From Xanthomonas cassavae CFBP 4642 (GTDB taxonomy: Bacteria; Pseudomonadota; Gammaproteobacteria; Xanthomonadales; Xanthomonadaceae), in assembly GCF_000454545.1 (NCBI RefSeq), contig NZ_CM002139.1, positions 4,976,815 to 5,040,814 of the forward strand: a stretch of DNA of 64,000 bases, given 5' to 3'. A model generated the notes under the pieces. That model saw only the letters and a list, made by a program, of their open reading frames with translations. It did no database searches and had not been told where the DNA came from. Position 1 is the first letter of the stretch. Every line of letters starts with the position of its first letter. Of the stretch, positions 58,917 through 64,000 are shown one piece after another. Position numbers and translations under genes: made by a program.

Positions 58917-60845
58917 TCAGCGCAACCGGGAGAAGGCACCGATGCCGGCGATCGATAGCCGCGCGGCAGGCACTGCCGTTTCTGCGAACGACAGCCGCAG
59001 GTAGCGCAGTTGGCGGACCTCAGGGAAATTCAGACGCTGGGTCGCAAGTGCATAGGCGATATTGGACAGCTCGCCGGCACCGGCCGGCTGCCAGTGTTGA
59101 CCATCTTCGCTGGTTTCGGCGCGGTAGCCCTTCGGCGGCGCCGCGCCGGTCGTCGCCGTGCGCGATGGCGTGAGGCTGAAGCCGGCAACGTCACGCCGCT
59201 CGCCAAGGTCGATGGTCACCTGCACGGGGTGGCCAGGTGTGGGAGCGGGCACGGTCCAGATCGTGCCTGCATCATCGTCCAGCAATGCCTCCGCTCCCGG
59301 CGCGCTGGCCTGCACTATGCGCCAGCCTGCGGTTGACAGCACATCCGGCGCGTTCGCCGTCGGCCGCGCAACCGGGACGGGCGCAACCGCGCGGAACAGC
59401 GCGAATTCGCTGATCGCCGGGCAGACCGGCGCCTCAAGCACGACCAAACGCACACGGCGCGCGGTGACCGGGCGATCGAGCCGCAGGATCCGCTGTGCAC
59501 CGATGCACTGCGCCTCGGCCAACCGCTGCCATTGCTGCCCCACCTCGGCTTCGATCGCGAAACGAGTGACACGCACGCCCAGCGGCAGGTACTCGCGCAG
59601 CCGGATCAGGTCAAAGCTGTGCGCCGCAGACAGCTCCAACGTCAGCGTGGGCGTGGTGATCTCATCCGGCGTGGACCAGTAGCTGTCCGGTTGATGGTCG
59701 AGCACGCGCGCCGGCTCGAACCCGGCACCGCGCGACGCGCTGGCACTGGCCTTGCCGCCCTTGGCCAGATCGATGGCGAAGCTGGCGCGGATGGCATTAC
59801 CGAAACTCTGCAGCACCGCCACGTCGTGTTCGGCGATGCGGCCGCGTCGGTCGGGCGGAAGATTGAGATTCATGTTGGTGCCGCGCGCGACCGAGGTATC
59901 GAAGTAGCGCACCAGGTTTTCCGGACTGCGCACCTTGCCGTCTTCATCGGCATGGTAGAACCAGCCCGGGCGGATCGAGGTGTTGGTTTCGGCCGGCCAC
60001 CATAGTGCCGCCCCGCGCACGCCGACATTGCCGTTTTCCTGAGTATAGGGCGCATTGGGCATGGTCGGCCAGCATGGATCGCCAGCAACGCCGTCCTCGT
60101 TGCCAACCCAGCGGATATCCGCACCGAGCGGGTCGAAGGTGCAGGCCATCGGCTGGTGCTGATGAACTAACGCAATCGTCTGCGGCCAGTTGTAATACGC
60201 AGGCGCATCGATCTTGCGCGACTCGCGTGCGCCACCGTAGTAGCCGTCGCCGCCATTGGCGCCATCGAACCAGAATTCGAACAGGTCGCCATACCTCGTG
60301 CAGAGTTCGACGATCTGCTTGCGGAAGTAATCGAGATAGCCGGGGCGGCCATACTCGGCGTGGTTGCGATCCCAAGGCGAAAGGTAGATGCCGAAGGCCA
60401 GGCCAGCGCGTCGGCACGCCGCTGCCATTTCGCCGACGATGTCGCCCTTGCCGTCCTTGTAGGGCGAATTGCGAATGCAATGCTCGGTCAGGCGTGTCGG
60501 CCAAAGACAGAATCCATCGTGATGCTTGGCGGTGAAGATCAGCCCTTTCAGATTGCCGGCCTTGGCAGCGGCGACGATTTGATCGGCAGAGAAATCGCTG
60601 GGATCGAATCTGCGCGGATCTTCGTCGCCGTAGCCCCATTCCTTGTCGGTGAAGGTGTTCATCGCAAAATGCACGAAGGCGTATTGCTCCCACCGATGCC
60701 ACTGCAGCTGACGTGCGCTGGGCACGGCGCCCCACGGCGCCGGGCCATTCGGACGCGGCGCCGCCGTGATCCGAGCGGCGGATGCGCCGAAACTTGCGGC
60801 AACGGCCACGACACCTGTGGCAAGAAAGGTACGACGATCGATCAT
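58917..60845 (-). CDS. Alpha-L-fucosidase (GH29) with C-terminal discoidin-type domains
   Basis: A 642-residue exported enzyme. The Tat signal DRRTFLATG with a hydrophobic stretch starts the protein. The GH29 barrel (about 45-370) contains 'FIFTAKHHDGFCLWPT'-type active-site histidines (HHDGFCLW) and the nucleophile Asp in 'EFWFDGANGG'. The C-terminal part has two beta-sandwich regions with the F5/8 type C look ('ARVLDHQPDSYWSTPDEI', 'ALLDDDAGTIWTVPAPTPGHPVQVTIDLG') that probably bind sugar. The likely substrate is fucosylated plant xyloglucan or glycoprotein. A longer in-frame extension upstream (to 61022) exists, but the Tat start is better. Confidence 0.88.
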   Translation of the reverse strand: MIDRRTFLATGVVAVAASFGASAARITAAPRPNGPAPWGAVPSARQLQWHRWEQYAFVHFAMNTFTDKEWGYGDEDPRRFDPSDFSADQIVAAAKAGNLKGLIFTAKHHDGFCLWPTRLTEHCIRNSPYKDGKGDIVGEMAAACRRAGLAFGIYLSPWDRNHAEYGRPGYLDYFRKQIVELCTRYGDLFEFWFDGANGGDGYYGGARESRKIDAPAYYNWPQTIALVHQHQPMACTFDPLGADIRWVGNEDGVAGDPCWPTMPNAPYTQENGNVGVRGAALWWPAETNTSIRPGWFYHADEDGKVRSPENLVRYFDTSVARGTNMNLNLPPDRRGRIAEHDVAVLQSFGNAIRASFAIDLAKGGKASASASRGAGFEPARVLDHQPDSYWSTPDEITTPTLTLELSAAHSFDLIRLREYLPLGVRVTRFAIEAEVGQQWQRLAEAQCIGAQRILRLDRPVTARRVRLVVLEAPVCPAISEFALFRAVAPVPVARPTANAPDVLSTAGWRIVQASAPGAEALLDDDAGTIWTVPAPTPGHPVQVTIDLGERRDVAGFSLTPSRTATTGAAPPKGYRAETSEDGQHWQPAGAGELSNIAYALATQRLNFPEVRQLRYLRLSFAETAVPAARLSIAGIGAFSRLR

Positions 60846-61174
60846 TAGCGCCTCCAACTCTGCACGAGTCCGGATCTTAGCGTTTCCAACCGCCGAAGGG
60901 GTCTGACCAGAAGCCGCCGGCGGTGATGCAAAGCTGGTGAAGCCCAGTACTGCGCTGCAGCCTTGCGATGCTGCAACGCCCACGATGACGGCACCATTTG
61001 CCAGCAATGACAACGACATCACCAGAAAATCTTTCTAAGACGTCGTACGAGAAGTGGCCAGCAAGAAGACCGCGCCTTCAAAGCAGCCGCATGAAAGGCG
61101 CCTTCGGCACCTGATCGACGACAACTGCTCTACAGGACACCAGGAGCTGATTGCCCTGCCCTGCGCGCTGTTGA
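60846..61174. other. Leader region of the fucosidase gene
   Basis: About 329 bp between two minus-strand genes. An in-frame extension of the fucosidase (60846-61022) encodes a second hydrophobic segment, but I judge it untranslated. No terminator with a T-run or RNA gene is visible. Confidence 0.35.
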
Positions 61175-61486
61175 TCAACCTGACGCATCGTCCGATGACG
61201 CGTTCAAATCGCGCGGAAAATAACGGCGAAACTTCTCTTCCCACGCCTGGAATTGCTCCAGCGTATAGCCATCCATCGGCCGTTCCACCTGTGCGGTCGC
61301 CTTGTTCTGGGCTACGACGGCAATGCGCTGGGACGACAATTCGTCCCAGGCTTTTCTGAGCGCGGCAGGCTCGGGATGCGAGACCAGCATGGCCTCCAGC
61401 AAGGTGGCCTGCGCAACGCGCGCAGCCAGCAGATCGCTGAGCGCATCGGTGACGGCCTGCATCCATTCGTGGTTCTGGGTATCCAT
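61175..61486 (-). CDS. Small conserved hypothetical protein
   Basis: A 103-residue hydrophilic protein starting MDTQNHEWMQAVTDALSDLLAARVAQATLLEAMLVSHPEPAALRKAWDELSS. It looks mostly helical, with a Trp- and aromatic-containing end ('EQFQAWEEKFRRYFP'). No signal or membrane segment is seen, and I do not recognise a family. The start chosen is the ATG after an open frame whose upstream codons are Arg/Pro-rich. Third-position GC and residue balance support coding. It is divergent from the chemotaxis receptor, but no functional link is evident. Confidence 0.65.
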   Translation of the reverse strand: MDTQNHEWMQAVTDALSDLLAARVAQATLLEAMLVSHPEPAALRKAWDELSSQRIAVVAQNKATAQVERPMDGYTLEQFQAWEEKFRRYFPRDLNASSDDASG

Positions 61487-61685
61487 GCGTGCATGTCGGA
61501 CGTCGGTGTGGGCTGCGACTCTAACGCGGCCGCCGACACGATCATGTGCAATGAGGGCTGCGCCCGCCGCTGCCGCAGGCTGCCACGTCAGCAGTCTGCA
61601 GCCCCGCCCACAGCATCTGCCAGTCGGGTATTTCCCGACCTGTTGACAACGGCGACGCGGAGCTAAATCCATTGGCCTTGGCGGA

Positions 61686-61712
61686 TCAAGTTTCCACACT
61701 ACGCGTCGTTAT
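61686..61712 (+). promoter_or_regulatory. FliA (sigma-28) promoter of the chemotaxis receptor gene
   Basis: TCAAGTTT (7 of 8 to TAAAGTTT) is followed after 11 nt by GTCGTTAT (5 of 8 to GCCGATAA). Flagellar sigma-28 promoters have this element order and spacing. The receptor ATG is 84 nt downstream. Confidence 0.6.
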
Positions 61713-61795
61713 CCACGGTGCCGACCCGATCCTCATGCGATCTTCACACGACTGGTCAGACCGGCACCTTCTAAACCTGGACACGGGACTGCCGC

Positions 61796-64000
61796 ATGAC
61801 CGCCTTACTGCAACGCTATTCCGTCGGCCGCCGCCTTGGCGCCGCATTCGCCCTGTTGATCCTGCTGTCGGGTCTGCTGGTTGCCATCGGCTTGAGTTCG
61901 ATGGCCAGCGCCAAGAAACAGCTGGACTTCATCGTGCTCGACCGCATGGCCAAGATCCAGATGGGCAACGGGATGCTGGATGCCAACTCGTCGATCATGA
62001 TCGCGCTGGGCACCTACGCCATGGCCACTAGTGCCGAACTCGACAAACAGGCACTGGAGACGATCAAGACCCAGCGCCAGCGCTACAAGGATCTGCGCGC
62101 AAGGCTCGAGACGCTGCCCAGCTCCGAAGAAGGCCGCAAGATTCGCACGGAGATGGACGCGCTGCGTGCGGTTTCCGGCAAAATCAATGACGAAGTGATG
62201 ACCCTGGCAGCCGCTGATGACAATACGCCTGCCCAGACTCTGCTCAACCAAAAGGCGCGCCTTGCCAATATCGCCTGGCAGGACAAGATCCGCGAGCTGG
62301 TGAGCCGGCAGGAAGAGCAAAGTCGGCAGGCCTATGCGGAAACCGTGCAGTCGATGAATCGCGCCAAGCTGCTGTTGCTGATCGGCGGAGTCGCCGTGGT
62401 CACGATCAGCGGCCTGCTGGCCTGGCTGATCACCCGCAGCCTGACCCATCCGCTGGCCCGCGCCACCAAGGCCGCCGAAGCGATTGCCAACGGCCAGCTG
62501 GACAACCAGGTGCAGACCGATGCCCGGGACGAAACCGGCCGCCTGCTGCGTGCCATGAGCGGCATGCAGGCCCAGTTGCAGTCCCTGTTGCGCGCGCAAG
62601 GCGAGATGGCCAAGCGTCACGATGATGGGCAGATCAGTTTCCGTATCGATGCCGATGCATTTCCCGGCGATTACGGCCGCATGGCGCAGGACACCAATGC
62701 GCTGGTGGCCTCGCACCTGGCGGTGCAGACCACGCTCGCACGCATCATGGGCCGCTACGCCATCGGCGACCTGAGCGAGAGCATGGCGGCATTGCCGGGC
62801 GAAAAGGCCGTGCTCACCCAGACCATGGATGAAGTCAAGGCCAACCTGTCGGCAATGAATGCAGAGATCAAGCAGCTGGCGCTGTCGGCAGCCAATGGCG
62901 ACTTCAGCGCGCGTGGCGATGCTGATCGTTTCCAGTACGATTTCCATGTCATGGTCGACAGCCTCAACCAGCTGATGGCCACTGCCGACGGCAACCTGCA
63001 ATCGTTGTCGACGCTGTTGCAATCCATCGCAGCCGGCGATCTGACCGCGCGCATGAGCGGCGACTTCAAGGGCGTGTTTGCACAGATGCGCGACGACGCC
63101 AACGCCACGGCCACGCAGCTGGCGGAGATTGTCGGGCGCATCCAGCAGTCGGCAGTGTCGATCAATTCGGCTGCGAGCGAAATTGCCGCCGGCAATCAGG
63201 ATCTTTCCCAGCGCACCGAACAGCAGGCCGCCAACCTGGAAGAAACCGCCGCCTCGATGGAGGAACTCACCTCCACCGTCAAGCAGAATGCCGAACATGC
63301 GCGCCAGGCCAATCAGCTGGCGATCGGTGCGGCCAGCGTCGCCTCGCAAGGTGGCGATATCGTCAGCAAGGTCGTGGGCACCATGACCGGCATCGAAGCC
63401 TCGTCCAAGAAGATCGCCGACATCATCAGCGTCATCGACGGCATCTCGTTCCAGACCAACATCCTGGCGCTGAACGCTGCAGTGGAAGCCGCGCGTGCCG
63501 GCGAACAAGGGCGTGGCTTTGCCGTGGTTGCCAGCGAGGTGCGCACCCTCGCCCAGCGCTCCACCGCCGCGGCCAAGGAGATCAAGGGCCTGATCGACGA
63601 TTCGGTCGAACGCGTGGCTGAAGGCTCTGCCCTGGTGCACACCGCAGGCACCACCATGGCCGAAATCGTGGCCAGCGTGCAGCGCGTCACCGACATCATG
63701 GGCGAAATCTCTGCCGCTTCGCAGGAGCAGTCCTCCGGCATCGAGCAGGTCAACCTCACCGTCACCCAGATGGACGAGACCACCCAACAAAATGCCGCAC
63801 TGGTGGAAGAAGCCACCGCGGCCGCCCGCTCGATGGAAGACCAGGCCGTGCAGCTCAGGCAGGCGGTGTCGATCTTCAAGATCGAAGCCGAACGCCCGAC
63901 CACCATCCGCGCTGCCGCGCCCACCGTACTGCAGTCCAAGAGCAAGCCGGTGGCCGCGCCCAAACGCGAGCTCGCCATGGCCGCGGTCAAGCGCCCGGCC
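61796..64000 (+). CDS. Methyl-accepting chemotaxis protein (truncated by the window end)
   Basis: The frame is open from the ATG at 61796 to the right edge, at least 735 residues. Two membrane helices lie at about residues 12-32 and 190-211. They bracket a four-helix-bundle periplasmic sensor (about 33-190). A HAMP domain (about 212-265) and further HAMP-like segments follow ('[18 protein letters not shown]', '[17 protein letters not shown]'), then the signalling domain. Its hairpin tip '[40 protein letters not shown]' is the MCP signature. Methylation helices with Glu/Gln pairs flank it. The ligand is unknown. The C-terminal tail has not ended at 64000. Confidence 0.95.
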   Translation, partial: MTALLQRYSVGRRLGAAFALLILLSGLLVAIGLSSMASAKKQLDFIVLDRMAKIQMGNGMLDANSSIMIALGTYAMATSAELDKQALETIKTQRQRYKDLRARLETLPSSEEGRKIRTEMDALRAVSGKINDEVMTLAAADDNTPAQTLLNQKARLANIAWQDKIRELVSRQEEQSRQAYAETVQSMNRAKLLLLIGGVAVVTISGLLAWLITRSLTHPLARATKAAEAIANGQLDNQVQTDARDETGRLLRAMSGMQAQLQSLLRAQGEMAKRHDDGQISFRIDADAFPGDYGRMAQDTNALVASHLAVQTTLARIMGRYAIGDLSESMAALPGEKAVLTQTMDEVKANLSAMNAEIKQLALSAANGDFSARGDADRFQYDFHVMVDSLNQLMATADGNLQSLSTLLQSIAAGDLTARMSGDFKGVFAQMRDDANATATQLAEIVGRIQQSAVSINSAASEIAAGNQDLSQRTEQQAANLEETAASMEELTSTVKQNAEHARQANQLAIGAASVASQGGDIVSKVVGTMTGIEASSKKIADIISVIDGISFQTNILALNAAVEAARAGEQGRGFAVVASEVRTLAQRSTAAAKEIKGLIDDSVERVAEGSALVHTAGTTMAEIVASVQRVTDIMGEISAASQEQSSGIEQVNLTVTQMDETTQQNAALVEEATAAARSMEDQAVQLRQAVSIFKIEAERPTTIRAAAPTVLQSKSKPVAAPKRELAMAAVKRPA

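Noticed and set aside
61805..63790. A 661-codon open frame on the minus strand opposite the chemotaxis receptor
   Set aside because: It is antisense to a clearly recognised MCP with intact domains, and its His/Gly/Leu-rich translation matches no family. Long antisense frames are expected in GC-rich DNA.
1..64000. CRISPR array, tRNA, rRNA, insertion sequence or prophage
   Set aside because: No regularly spaced identical repeats, no cloverleaf with a T-arm, no transposase or integrase gene and no phage structural gene were seen. The heptamer repeats are too short and irregular for CRISPR.

Overview
The window looks like chromosomal DNA of a Xanthomonas species (Gammaproteobacteria, Lysobacterales). 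This rests on high GC, strong GC bias at third codon positions, the protein sequences I recognise, the rpoE-rseA-mucD arrangement, the galactan-degradation locus with its large TonB receptor, and intergenic runs of GGGATT(G/C)-like heptamers. The assignment is by recognition, not by a search. I see no rRNA, tRNA, CRISPR array, insertion sequence or prophage.

Layout. 1-4.7 kb: an edge-truncated ORF, a short MscS-type channel, a DksA/TraR zinc-finger protein, two small conserved proteins (DUF2789, DUF1328), a YgjP-like metallopeptidase and a Sel1-prolyl-hydroxylase fusion. 4.8-14.1 kb: a Leu/Val dehydrogenase, a secreted subtilisin autotransporter, a thiolase, two Ala-rich lipoproteins, a CHASE3-GGDEF gene broken by a frameshift, and a bactofilin coupled to a zinc-ribbon protein. 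14.4-20.4 kb: a translationally coupled DNA-repair operon (MBL exonuclease, a small ORF, ATP-dependent ligase, Lhr-like helicase, PdeM nuclease). 20.5-30.6 kb, all minus strand: FAD monooxygenase, cold-shock protein, thioinosine phosphorylase, hpt, nagZ, an FeS-type photolyase, a renalase-like oxidoreductase, a FrnE-like protein, a CYTH protein and rlmD. 30.8-40.6 kb: a receiver-Hpt protein on the plus strand, then the minus-strand block recO, era, rnc, DUF4845, lepB, lepA, mucD, rseA, rpoE.

40.8-51.4 kb: a fadB-type beta-oxidation enzyme, a cation-efflux protein and a complete five-gene valine/isobutyryl-CoA catabolic operon (mmsA, acyl-CoA dehydrogenase, enoyl-CoA hydratase, 3-hydroxyisobutyryl-CoA hydrolase, mmsB). 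That operon is divergent from an ScfR-family regulator with a palindrome just before its start. 51.8-60.8 kb: a carbohydrate-scavenging locus of TonB receptor, GH53 endo-galactanase and Tat-exported GH2 beta-galactosidase, facing a Tat-exported GH29 alpha-L-fucosidase. The right edge holds a small conserved gene and the start of a chemotaxis receptor preceded by a FliA-type promoter.

How the parts fit. The sigma-E operon carries its sigma factor, anti-sigma factor and periplasmic protease, with a sigma-E-like promoter upstream that would close an autoregulatory loop. lepB-rnc-era-recO is the usual processing and ribosome-maturation cluster. The galactan and fucosidase genes suit life on plant cell walls. 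The most unusual features are the repair operon with its extra coupled ORF, the paired inverted heptamer repeats between tandem genes, and the frameshifted diguanylate cyclase.
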